Source: Palsa-504 sp963767565 (GTDB lineage Bacteria; Actinomycetota; Actinomycetes; Streptosporangiales; Streptosporangiaceae). Taken from it: a DNA stretch of 64,000 nucleotides. The position numbers and the translations under genes are program-made. This document shows, piece after piece, positions 1 to 7,835 of the stretch. Each line of letters starts with the position of its first letter. The first letter of the stretch is position 1. A model generated the notes under the pieces. That model searched no databases, was not told the DNA's origin, and worked only from the letters and a program-made list of their open reading frames with translations. The stretch is from positions 124,001-188,000 of the forward strand of contig CAVYEG010000006.1 in NCBI GenBank assembly GCA_963767565.1, written 5' to 3'.

Positions 1-945
1 TACTGGGGCTTCGTCATCGACGCGGTCAGCGGCGGGGACCTCAACCGCCGGTTCGAGCTGCAGATCATGTACGGGATCGGCGGGGAACGCGACCTGACCG
101 AACGGACCCTGGATCACCTGTCCGGGTACCGCGGGGCGCGCCCGGTCCGGGTCGGCAACGGGGCCTGGAATCAGCAGCAGCACGACGTGTGGGGAATGAT
201 CGTCGACGCCCTGGATGTCCAGTTCCGCCGCGGAGCCACCGAGATCGTGACGCCGGTGTGGGAAGGGCTCGCCGGGTTCGTGGACGCCGCCCTGCAGCAC
301 TGGCAAGAACCCGACCAGGGCATCTGGGAGGTCCGCGGCGACCCCAAGCACTTCACCGCATCCAAGGTGATGTGCTGGGTAGCGGCCGCCCGCGGCGCCG
401 ATCTCGCGGCCCAGCGCGGAGACGATGAACGCGCCGAGCGCTGGCAGGCAGGCGCCGACGAGATCAAGGCTGAGATCCTGGACAAGGGCGTCTCCAGCCG
501 TGGCGTCTTCCGGCAGCACTACGAGACCGACGACCTGGACGCCTCGCTGCTGCTGTTGCCCATCATGGGATTCCTGCCCCCCGACGACAAGCGCGTCCAT
601 GCCACCGTGCTGGCCATCGCCGACGAACTGACCCAGGACGGCCTGGTCCTGCGCTACCGGGTCGAGGGAACAGACACCGGATTCGACGGCGACGAGGGAA
701 CCTTCACCATCTGCTCGTTCTGGCTGGTGACTGCGCTGGCCATGATCGGCGAGACCGAACGCGCCCACGCCCTGTGCCAGAAGCTGCTGTCCTTCGCCGG
801 ACCGCTGTCGCTGTATGCCGAGGAGATCGACACCACAACAGGGCAGCATCTGGGGAATTTCCCGCAGGCATTCACCCACCTGGCCCTCATCGAAGCCGTT
901 TCGCTGCTCATCAAGTCCGAGCAGGAAGGCGATTCCGCGGCGTAG
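1..945 (+). CDS. Glycoside hydrolase family 15 (glucoamylase/trehalase type), C-terminal part
   Basis: The frame is open from base 1, so the gene begins upstream of the window and only about 314 C-terminal residues are seen. GH15 enzymes release glucose from alpha-glucans or trehalose with an inverting mechanism in an (alpha/alpha)6 barrel. Visible marks are NGAWNQQQHDVWG, the equivalent of the family's GNGAANQLQLDVYGE segment, and YAEEIDTTTGQHLGNFPQAFTH near the end, where the second Glu of AEE fits the catalytic base and GNFPQAF is a family hallmark. It ends 36 bases before the ClC gene on the same strand, so the two may be co-transcribed. Trehalose, starch or maltose as substrate cannot be separated from this part alone. 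Confidence 0.88.
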   Translation, partial: YWGFVIDAVSGGDLNRRFELQIMYGIGGERDLTERTLDHLSGYRGARPVRVGNGAWNQQQHDVWGMIVDALDVQFRRGATEIVTPVWEGLAGFVDAALQHWQEPDQGIWEVRGDPKHFTASKVMCWVAAARGADLAAQRGDDERAERWQAGADEIKAEILDKGVSSRGVFRQHYETDDLDASLLLLPIMGFLPPDDKRVHATVLAIADELTQDGLVLRYRVEGTDTGFDGDEGTFTICSFWLVTALAMIGETERAHALCQKLLSFAGPLSLYAEEIDTTTGQHLGNFPQAFTHLALIEAVSLLIKSEQEGDSAA

Positions 946-981
946 AGAATCTGCCCGGCGGCCTCGGGAGGACTAGTAACG

Positions 982-2337
982 ATGACGACGCCATCCGATC
1001 CCCTGGCCCTCCTGCGGTCCCGGAGCTATCTAGCGTTGCTGGTGCTGGCTGCGATCATCGGCGTGCCGGTCTCCGCGGTGGCTTACTTCTTTCTCGCCCT
1101 GGTGAGCGAGATGCAGGGATGGATCTTCACTGACCTGCCCAAGGGCCTGGGCTTTCACGGTGAACCGCTGTGGTGGCCGGTTCCGCCGCTGTTGCTGGCC
1201 GGGGTCCTGGTCAGTCTGGCCATACGCTACCTGCCTGGCAAAGGAGGCCACTCGCCAGCCGACGGGTTCAAGGCAGGTGAAGGCTCGCCCTCGCCGATCG
1301 AGCTTCCGGGCATCGCGCTCGCGGCCTTTGCCACGCTATGCCTGGGCGTGGTGCTCGGACCCGAGGCACCCCTGATTGCCATCGGCGGCGGGCTCGGCGT
1401 GCTTGCCGTCCGTCTCGTCAAGCGGGACGCTCCGCCCAGGACCGCCACCGTGGTGGCCGCAGCCGGGAGTTTCGCCGCGATCAGCACGCTGCTCGGCTCG
1501 CCGCTGCTCGGCGCATTCTTGCTGATGGAGGCCTCCGGGCTGAGCGGCGCCATGCTGGAGCTCGTGCTGGTGCCTGGCCTGCTGGCGGCTGGCATCGGTT
1601 CGCTGATCTTCATCGGCCTTGGCGCTTGGACCGGGCTCGGCACGTTCTCGCTCGCGATTCCCAACCTTCCTCACGTCGGTTCGCCCACAGGCGCCGAATT
1701 CGGGTGGGCGCTGGCGATCGGGGTGATGGCCGTCCCGCTCGGTTCAGGCATCCGGTGGCTCGGGCTGCTCCTGCGGCCCTATGTCGAGCGGTGGATACTG
1801 ATGGCCACACCGGCGGCCGGTCTGGCCGTCGCGGGCCTGGCGATCGCGTTTGCCGCCGGAACCGGGAAGGGCTCCTCCGAGGTGCTGTTCTCCGGGCAAT
1901 CCGCGCTGGGCCCGTTCATCAGCCACAGCGCAGGCTATACCGTTGCCGCGCTGCTGCTGCTTATCGCCTGCAAGGGGCTCGCCTACGGCATCTCGCTGAG
2001 CAGCTTCCGCGGCGGTCCTACCTTCCCGGCCATGTTCCTCGGGGCGGCAGGCGGCGTGGCGCTGTCGCACCTGCCCGGGCTGCCGCTTGTCTACGGCGTC
2101 GCCATGGGCATCGGCGCGATGACCGTGGTGATGCTCAGGCTCCCGCTGACCTCCGTCCTGCTGGCCACCTTGTTGCTGTCGCCGGATGGCGTGGCCGTAA
2201 TGCCGCTTGTGATCGTGGCAGTCGTGGTGGCGTACGTGCTCTCGGCCAGGCTCACGCCGTCCGTGCCTGCTGGGCAACCGCCTGCTAGCGAGGACGTCAC
2301 GGCCCCGGTTGTCACCCCGTCGAGGCAGGGCGGCTAA
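982..2337 (+). CDS. ClC-family chloride channel / H+-Cl- antiporter
   Basis: A 451-residue polytopic membrane protein of the ClC family, which moves chloride through a two-pore dimer, often in exchange for protons. Residues 126-130 are GPEAP, the counterpart of the family's GREGP loop with the gating Glu kept (E128). GKGGHSP (about 86-92) sits where the family has GSGIP, so the anion-site serine region is divergent. About ten hydrophobic segments follow, then a polar tail rich in Pro/Ser/Thr with no CBS domains. GGGAGGACTAG lies just before ATG 982. In enteric bacteria ClC antiporters support decarboxylase-based acid resistance; a glutamate decarboxylase lies 1.2 kb away, so such a role is plausible but inferred. 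Confidence 0.88.
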   Translation: MTTPSDPLALLRSRSYLALLVLAAIIGVPVSAVAYFFLALVSEMQGWIFTDLPKGLGFHGEPLWWPVPPLLLAGVLVSLAIRYLPGKGGHSPADGFKAGEGSPSPIELPGIALAAFATLCLGVVLGPEAPLIAIGGGLGVLAVRLVKRDAPPRTATVVAAAGSFAAISTLLGSPLLGAFLLMEASGLSGAMLELVLVPGLLAAGIGSLIFIGLGAWTGLGTFSLAIPNLPHVGSPTGAEFGWALAIGVMAVPLGSGIRWLGLLLRPYVERWILMATPAAGLAVAGLAIAFAAGTGKGSSEVLFSGQSALGPFISHSAGYTVAALLLLIACKGLAYGISLSSFRGGPTFPAMFLGAAGGVALSHLPGLPLVYGVAMGIGAMTVVMLRLPLTSVLLATLLLSPDGVAVMPLVIVAVVVAYVLSARLTPSVPAGQPPASEDVTAPVVTPSRQGG

Positions 2338-2490
2338 GCCGGCAGCCGCCAATGATTCCCAGGTGGCAGCTGCCGTACCAGGGCCCTAATACCGGCCACG
2401 GATGGCTAGTCGCCTAGTCCGCACTGGGCCGAGCCAAGGGTTCAGCCGTCAGGCTCCGCGCGGCCCTATGAACGGCCCTGCCGGCGGTCG

Positions 2491-3246
2491 CTACCGGGTT
2501 CCGGCCTCGCCGGGTTGCTGGGCTTCGGCGGCCAGCTTGATGTCTTCGTCCCGGTAGAGGAGCCGGTGCAGCCCGGCGGCCAGGACCGCGCCTACCAGGG
2601 GTGCCACGATGAATAGCCACACTTGGCTCAGGGCGGTACCCCCGACGACCAGGGCTGGGCCGAGGCTGCGGGCTGGGTTCACCGAGGTGCCGGTGATGGG
2701 AATGCCGACCAGGTGAGCCGCGGTCAGGGTCAGGCCGATTGCGATGGCCGCCGTGGCCGCGTTGGCCGTGGCCGAGGTCACCCGGAGGACAACGAAGACG
2801 AAGATGGCGGTCAGGATCATCTCGACGGCGAATGCGCCGCCCGCGCCGATATGGATCATCGACGCGCTGCCCCAGCCGTCAGCGCCCAGCCCGGTGACAG
2901 ACCGGTGGTAGAAGGGCGATGAACTCAGCGTGCCCCACAGCACCAGCGCCCCGGCGATGCCGCCGGCGAACTGGGCGATCCAGTAACCGATGGCCTCGGC
3001 GATCGCGATGCGGCCGGTGAGCAGCGCCCCGAGGGTGACCGCCGGGTTGACGTGACTGCCAGATATCGGCCCGATCATGTAGACCAGCCCTAGCAGTGTC
3101 ACGCCGAAGGCCAGCGCGGTCGCGACTACCCCGGCCGCCGGGCTTCTCCCGGCCAGCCCGAAGCCGAACATGAGCGTGGCCACGCCGACGGCGATGAACA
3201 CGAGGATCGCTGTGCCGAGCAGCTCAACCGCGAACTTTCGTAGCAT
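2491..3246 (-). CDS. Aquaporin Z-like water channel (MIP family)
   Basis: About 251 residues from the ATG at 3246. Both signature loops are present: SHVNPAVTLG (NPA at residues 67-69) and GTSVNPARSLGPA (NPA at 190-192), with six membrane segments between and around them. The SLGPA after the second NPA is typical of water-selective aquaporins. I chose 3246 because MLRKFAVELLGT begins directly at the first helix, as in AqpZ; an in-frame start at 3285 adds 13 polar residues. A degenerate copy of the window's 17-bp palindrome (CCACCC-CGTAC-GGGTGG, 3282-3298) lies 36 bases upstream. It converges on the ClC gene. Confidence 0.9.
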   Translation of the reverse strand: MLRKFAVELLGTAILVFIAVGVATLMFGFGLAGRSPAAGVVATALAFGVTLLGLVYMIGPISGSHVNPAVTLGALLTGRIAIAEAIGYWIAQFAGGIAGALVLWGTLSSSPFYHRSVTGLGADGWGSASMIHIGAGGAFAVEMILTAIFVFVVLRVTSATANAATAAIAIGLTLTAAHLVGIPITGTSVNPARSLGPALVVGGTALSQVWLFIVAPLVGAVLAAGLHRLLYRDEDIKLAAEAQQPGEAGTR

Positions 3247-3281
3247 CACACGACTGTAATGATCCGGTCCGCGCGGGGGGA

Positions 3282-3298
3282 CCACCCCGTACGGGTGG
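3282..3298. promoter_or_regulatory. Palindromic operator candidate, copy A (degenerate)
   Basis: CCACCC-CGTAC-GGGTGG, a perfect inverted repeat with 5-base spacer, 36 bases before the aquaporin start. It differs from the consensus TCAYCC-N5-GGRTGA at the outer T/A pair only. Confidence 0.45.
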
Positions 3299-3558
3299 CG
3301 GAACAGGTATCCGCCGGCTGCGCGTGACCGCGCACGGTCCGGTGACCGTGGTCGCCGGCGATTTCGGCTAAGCCGCGCCGCCCGAACCGCTGGTGATCGG
3401 CTGAGGCCCGGCGCGACCGTGGGCGTCGATCAGTCACCTGCGCAGGTGCCGTCGCGGCGGGCGCGGCCGGTGCGCTCGCCGCGCTGACGGTGACGCTGGC
3501 GCTGACCATGAGCATGCTGCTGACGGATGTGCGCGGTGGTTTACGGCCCCGGACGGCG
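3299..3558. other. Gap without a supported gene
   Basis: No reading frame here has both a start and family features. On the plus strand about 3430-3560 encodes a hydrophobic Ala/Leu/Thr-rich run (ALAALTVTLALTMSMLLT) with no initiation codon, which could be the worn end of a membrane-protein gene; this is weak. Confidence 0.3.
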
Positions 3559-4959
3559 TTATAGGTGGCTGAACCCGCTTGACTCTTCCTTCGACATGGG
3601 CACGCTGACCGGATGCTTCGAGAAGTGAGCTACGGCGTTCTTAAAGTCGTCGATGAGCAGGGAGGCCATGTCCTGGCTGACGCCCAGGCGGACCAGAATG
3701 CGCTGCACGGGGATGTCGGCGGCTGCGCCCGTGAGGGTATAGGCAGGCACCTGCCAGCCTCGTGCGCGCAGCCGGTCCGCGAGGTCGAACAGGGTATAGC
3801 CAGGCTCTTCGCCTTCGCGGATCCGCCAGGTGACCGTCGGGATGCCCGTGGCCGGGTTGCTGTCGCACAGGAGCTCGAACGGGCCGAGCTTGACGATCTC
3901 GGCGGCGAGGTACTGGCCGACTGCGTAGGACGCGTCGTGGATGCGCTTGTAACCTTCGAAGCCGAGACGGATGAAGTTGTAGTACTGAGCGACAATTTGG
4001 CCGGCCGGGCGGGAGAAATTGATCTGGAAGACGGGCATGTCGCCGCCCAGGTAGTTGACGTGGAAGATCAGGTCCTCGGGGAGTTCCTCGCGGTCTCGCC
4101 ACAGGACCCAGCCGACGCCCAGCGGAGCCAGGCCGAACTTATGCCCGGAGGTGCTGATCGACTTGACCCGGGGGAGACGGAAGTCGAAGACCACGTCGGG
4201 TGCGCAGAACGGGGCGAGGAAAGCACCGCTGGCGCCGTCCACGTGAATCCCGACATCCAGGCCGGTGTCGGCCTGCAGCTGGTCCAGGGCGGCGGCCATG
4301 GCCTCCACATGCTCATAGGCGCCGGTGTAGGTCACGCCGAGGGTGGGGACGACCATGATGGTGTTCTCGTCCACGCGTTCCAGCATGGAGGCCGGATCCA
4401 TCATGTAACGGCCAGGGGACATCGGCACCTCGCGTATCTCGATGTCCCAGTAGCGCGCGAACTTGTGCCACACCACCTGGACCGGGCCGCACACCATGTT
4501 CGGCTTGTCCGCCGGCTTGCCTTCGGCCCGTCGCCTGGCCCGCCACCGCCACTTGGCCGCCATGCCCGCGAGCATGCAGGCTTCCGAGGACCCGATAGCC
4601 GAGGCGCCCACGGTGTTGGCGGCATCGGGCGCATGCCAGAGGTCGGCCAGCATGTGCACGCATCGTTCTTCGATCTCGGCGGTCTGCGGGTACTCGTCCT
4701 TGTCGATCATGTTCTTATCGATCGACAGCGCCATCAGGGCAAAGATCTCGGGCTCGACCCACGTCTGGCAGAACGTGGCCAGATTCTGGCGGGAGTTGCC
4801 GTCGAGCATCAGCTCATCCGACACAACCTGGAACGCCTGCTTGGGTGGCGACTCGTCCTTGGGAAACCGGTACTTGGGGACCGGCGCCGTCAGGTCACGA
4901 CCGACGAACACGCAGTCCTCCAGCTGCTGGCGGACGGTGTCACGCTCGTGCAAAGGCAT
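3559..4959 (-). CDS. gadB: Glutamate decarboxylase (PLP-dependent)
   Basis: Converts L-glutamate to GABA and CO2, consuming a proton; the basis of glutamate-dependent acid resistance. The protein has 466 residues, exactly the length of E. coli GadA/GadB. The PLP lysine is K274 in STSGHKFG and the ring-nitrogen Asp is D241 in HVDGASG. The C-terminus is GFSHL with His at position 465, matching the penultimate His465 that plugs the E. coli active site at neutral pH, so pH gating may be kept. GAGGAGAG precedes ATG 4959. A consensus palindrome (5075-5091) lies 116 bases upstream. No GABA antiporter gene is adjacent; an HdeD homologue is at 24.6-25.2 kb. Confidence 0.95.
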   Translation of the reverse strand: MPLHERDTVRQQLEDCVFVGRDLTAPVPKYRFPKDESPPKQAFQVVSDELMLDGNSRQNLATFCQTWVEPEIFALMALSIDKNMIDKDEYPQTAEIEERCVHMLADLWHAPDAANTVGASAIGSSEACMLAGMAAKWRWRARRRAEGKPADKPNMVCGPVQVVWHKFARYWDIEIREVPMSPGRYMMDPASMLERVDENTIMVVPTLGVTYTGAYEHVEAMAAALDQLQADTGLDVGIHVDGASGAFLAPFCAPDVVFDFRLPRVKSISTSGHKFGLAPLGVGWVLWRDREELPEDLIFHVNYLGGDMPVFQINFSRPAGQIVAQYYNFIRLGFEGYKRIHDASYAVGQYLAAEIVKLGPFELLCDSNPATGIPTVTWRIREGEEPGYTLFDLADRLRARGWQVPAYTLTGAAADIPVQRILVRLGVSQDMASLLIDDFKNAVAHFSKHPVSVPMSKEESSGFSHL

Positions 4960-5074
4960 GGTGGGCTCTCCTCGATCGGGACCGCTCTCCTTCGCCGATC
5001 GCTGCTGACCGGCACAGGTCTTCGGCAGGAGACACGGTTCCCCTCATGCTGCGGGACACCCTCCGGTGCAGTGA

Positions 5075-5091
5075 TCACCCATGGTGGGTGA
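5075..5091. promoter_or_regulatory. Palindromic operator candidate, copy B
   Basis: TCACCC-ATGGT-GGGTGA, a perfect consensus match 116 bases before the gad start codon, in the gap between gad and a decayed sulfatase fragment. Confidence 0.6.
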
Positions 5092-5158
5092 CCTAGTGAT
5101 GGCTCTCCACCTGGCTCCGCGGGAACGGCGCGAGTAAGTTCCAGGAAGTTTCATCTGA

Positions 5159-5269
5159 GGGCGGACCACGGATGAGCCCACTCCGGCATGGCCGCGGCCG
5201 CTCCGGGCCGCCGCCGGTGCGCCGAGCGTGCTGTTCGTCGTGCTTAATGATGTCGGGTTCGGGCAAGCG
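5159..5269 (+). pseudogene. Arylsulfatase N-terminal remnant
   Basis: A 37-codon stretch with no start codon reads GRTTDEPTPAWPRPLR then AAAGAPSVLFVVLNDVGFGQA. This follows the N-terminal pattern of actinobacterial arylsulfatases (GRT..ES.PAWP.P...AGAPNVL.VVLDDVGFGQ), where the DD pair binds the metal; here it is ND. A stop codon lies just upstream in frame (FI-stop-GRT), and after GFGQA the family resemblance ends and the frame closes at 5326-5328. No CxPxR sulfatase motif follows. I read it as a decayed fragment. The intact sulfatase at 22.2-24.6 kb starts differently, so this is not a recent copy of it. Confidence 0.6.
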
Positions 5270-5431
5270 CCACGCTGCAGTGACCGTCAACGCCGACGGC
5301 AGCTGGCGGGGATCATCCTCGCGGGGTGACGACACGTCCAGGCGGCTCCAAGACCATCGGGCGAAGGCGCCAGGCAGCCCCTAGCGAAGGCTCCGGCGAT
5401 CCTGGCATGACGATTGGCACAGGAGGCCAAC

Positions 5432-5867
5432 ATGGCATCGGCAACAACAAGCACGCCTAGGGGGTAAGGGCGGGCATCGCGCGGAAGGCGGCGGCTACGG
5501 GCTCGTCTTTTTCGCGGCCATCCTCCTGCTGATGGCCGGCTTCTTCAACATGATCTACGGCATCGCCGCGATCGCCAACTCGCACGTCTTCGTCGCCAAC
5601 GCGCACTACGTCTTCGCCAACCTGCGCACTTGGGGCTGGATCACGTTCATCATCGCCGTACTGCAACTCATCGCCGCGGGCGGCATCCTGGCGGGCAACC
5701 AGATGGCCCGCTGGTTCGCGGTCGCGGTGCTCGCGCTCAACGCCATCGACATGATGTTCTTCGTCCCGGCCTACCCGTCCTGGGCGTTGATCATCATCGC
5801 CGTGGACGTGGTCGCGCTGTACGGGCTGTGCGCCTGCGGCAGCCGTCAGAACATCGAGGCCGCCTAG
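5432..5867 (+). pseudogene. DUF7144-type small membrane protein, frameshifted
   Basis: AGGAGGCCAAC before ATG 5432 is an excellent ribosome site, and the first codons give MASATTSTPRG, typical of the family's N-terminus, but the frame then hits TAA at 5465. In the next frame the protein resumes as GGKGGHRAEGGGYGLVFF and continues through NMIYGIAAIANSHVFVANAHY and RTWGWITF with four membrane helices to a stop at 5865-5867. Dropping one G from the G5 run at 5460-5464 would join the two parts into one protein of about 144 residues. Actinobacterial homologues are four-helix membrane proteins of unknown function. This may be a real mutation, programmed slippage, or a sequencing error in a homopolymer. 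Confidence 0.75.
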
Positions 5868-5967
5868 CAATCCAGCTCGGCCGCCCGGGGGAAATCGCGT
5901 GATGTGAGCACTACTAACGGGGGACCGGCGCCCCATTGCGGAAGACCTTCCCTCACCGGGACCGGAG

Positions 5968-7700
5968 ATGGCCCGGGCCGAAGGGAACACGGCTGATGAA
6001 CATGATTCGCCGGCCTTTGGCCGCGGCGGCCGGTGGCTGGGCTCGGTCCGGCCGGAGCGACGGTACCTGCGTGCGGACCTGGTGGCCGGGCTGCCGGGTG
6101 CGATCAGCAGCGTCCCGGACGGGATGGCGGCCGCGGTTCTGGTCGGCGTCAACCCGGTGCAGGGCCTGTACGCGGGTTTCGCGGGGCCGATCGCCGGCGG
6201 GCTGACCTGAGCACCCGGCTGATGGTGATTACCACTACGTCGGCCGCATCGCTGGCGGCGGGCTCGGCGTTGCAGAGCGTGCCGGAGCCCCAGCGCCCGC
6301 AGGCGCTGTTGCTGCTGGCGCTGATGACCGGAGCCGTGCTAGTGGCCGCCGGGCTGGCCGGGCTGGGCCGGTACACGCGGTTCGTGTCGTACTCGGTGAT
6401 GATCGGGTTCCTGACCGGAATCTCGGTCAATATCGCCTGTGGTCAGGTCGCCGACCTGACCGGCGCGGAAACCCACGGCGCTTTCCCGCTGGCCAAGGCG
6501 GTCGACGTAGTCATCCATCCGGCCGGCATCGACCTGGCCTCGCTGCTAACCGGGCTCAGCGCGCTGGCGATCCTGGTGGTGCTGGCCCGGACCCGCATCG
6601 CCATGGTCAGCGCGCTGATGCCTGGTGATCCCCACCGTGGTGGTGATCCTGGCCGGCGCGAGCAGGGTGGCCCGGGTCGGCGACGCAGGGGACATCCCGC
6701 GTGGCATCCCGGTACCGCACCTGCCCGACGTCAGGCTCTTCTCCCTCAGCCTGGTCACCGGCGCGCTGGCAGTCGCGGCGATCGTCCTGGTCCAGGGCGC
6801 GGGAGTCGCCGAAGCGGCGCCGAATTCTGACGGCGCGCCGTCAGATATCAACCGGGACATTATCGCGCAGGGGACCGCCAATCTGGCCTCCGGTTTCTTC
6901 CGGGGCGTGCTGGTGGGCGGGTCGGTCGGCCAGACCGCCCTGAACGTGTCCGCCGGCGGCCGGACCCGGTGGGCAGCGATCTGGTCCGGGGTGTGGATGC
7001 TGGTGATCCTGGTCCTGTTCTCCGGGCTGGTCGCCAAGGTGGCTGTACCGACGCTCGGCGCGATCTTGATCTTCGCGGCCATCGGCTCGCTGAAACTAGC
7101 TGAGGTCAAGACCATATGGCGGACCGGGCTTACCTCCCAGATCGCGGTCTTCACTACGTTCGCCGCCACGCTGTTCTTGCCGGTCGCCGCGGCGGTGGGC
7201 ATCGGGGTGGCGCTGTCGCTGCTGCTGCAGCTGAACACCGAAGCGATGGACCTGGCCGTGGTCGAGCTCATCCCGCGTGAGGACGGCAGGTTCGAGGAAC
7301 GCCCGGCCCCGGCCGCGCTGACCAGCGGCCACGTCACCATCCTGGACGTGTACGGCAGCCTGCTGTACGCCGGTTCCCGTACGCTGCAAGCGCGCCTGCC
7401 CGACCCGGCCGCAGCGCAATCGCCCGTGGTCGTGCTGCGGCTGCGGGGCCGAACCACCCTCGGCGCCACCTTCATCAAGATCGTCACCGACTACGCTGAC
7501 CGCCTCGCCGACGCAGACGGCCGCCTCTACCTCAGCGGCCTGCGGCCAGACCTGACCGAACGGCTCCGCCGCACCAGAAGTATCCAGGGACCGGTCCGCG
7601 CGTTCAAGGCAACCCCGGTAATCGGCGAATCCACCACAGGGCTTACCTCGACGCCGAGGCCTGGCTGGTCAACAAGCACGGCACACCAGACTCACCCTGA
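5968..7700 (+). pseudogene. SulP-family anion transporter with C-terminal STAS domain, three frame breaks
   Basis: SulP carriers move sulfate, bicarbonate or other anions. The N-terminus from ATG 5968 reads RADLVAGLPGAISSVPDGMA and VNPVQGLYAGFAGPIAGGLT, then stops at 6208. The neighbouring frame continues as STRLMVITTTSAAS from 6210, through SVMIGFLTGISVNIACGQ. A second break near 6618-6622 (ALMP/LVIPTVVVILAG) returns to the first frame, which carries ASGFFRGVLVGGSVGQTALN and the STAS domain (HVTILDVYGSLLYAG). A third break near 7635 leads to RAYLDAEAWLVNKHGTPDSP and the natural stop at 7698-7700. Repaired, the protein is about 576 residues, a normal SulP length, so nothing large is missing. 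Breaks are single-base, which fits either decay or indel errors. Confidence 0.85.
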
Positions 7701-7835
7701 ACGGTCGCGTGCGTTCTGCGCAGCGCCGCGGCCGGCTGGGTCACTAGTTCATGGTCGATCCCGCAAAGCCAAATCTCGGACGGTTCCCCGGCATGATCGC
7801 TTTGGCCGGTTTGCCTAAATACCTTCACGGGCAAG

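Noticed and set aside
3613..5091. A 492-codon plus-strand frame over gad
   Set aside because: The gad gene on the minus strand has every catalytic motif; the plus frame is its shadow.
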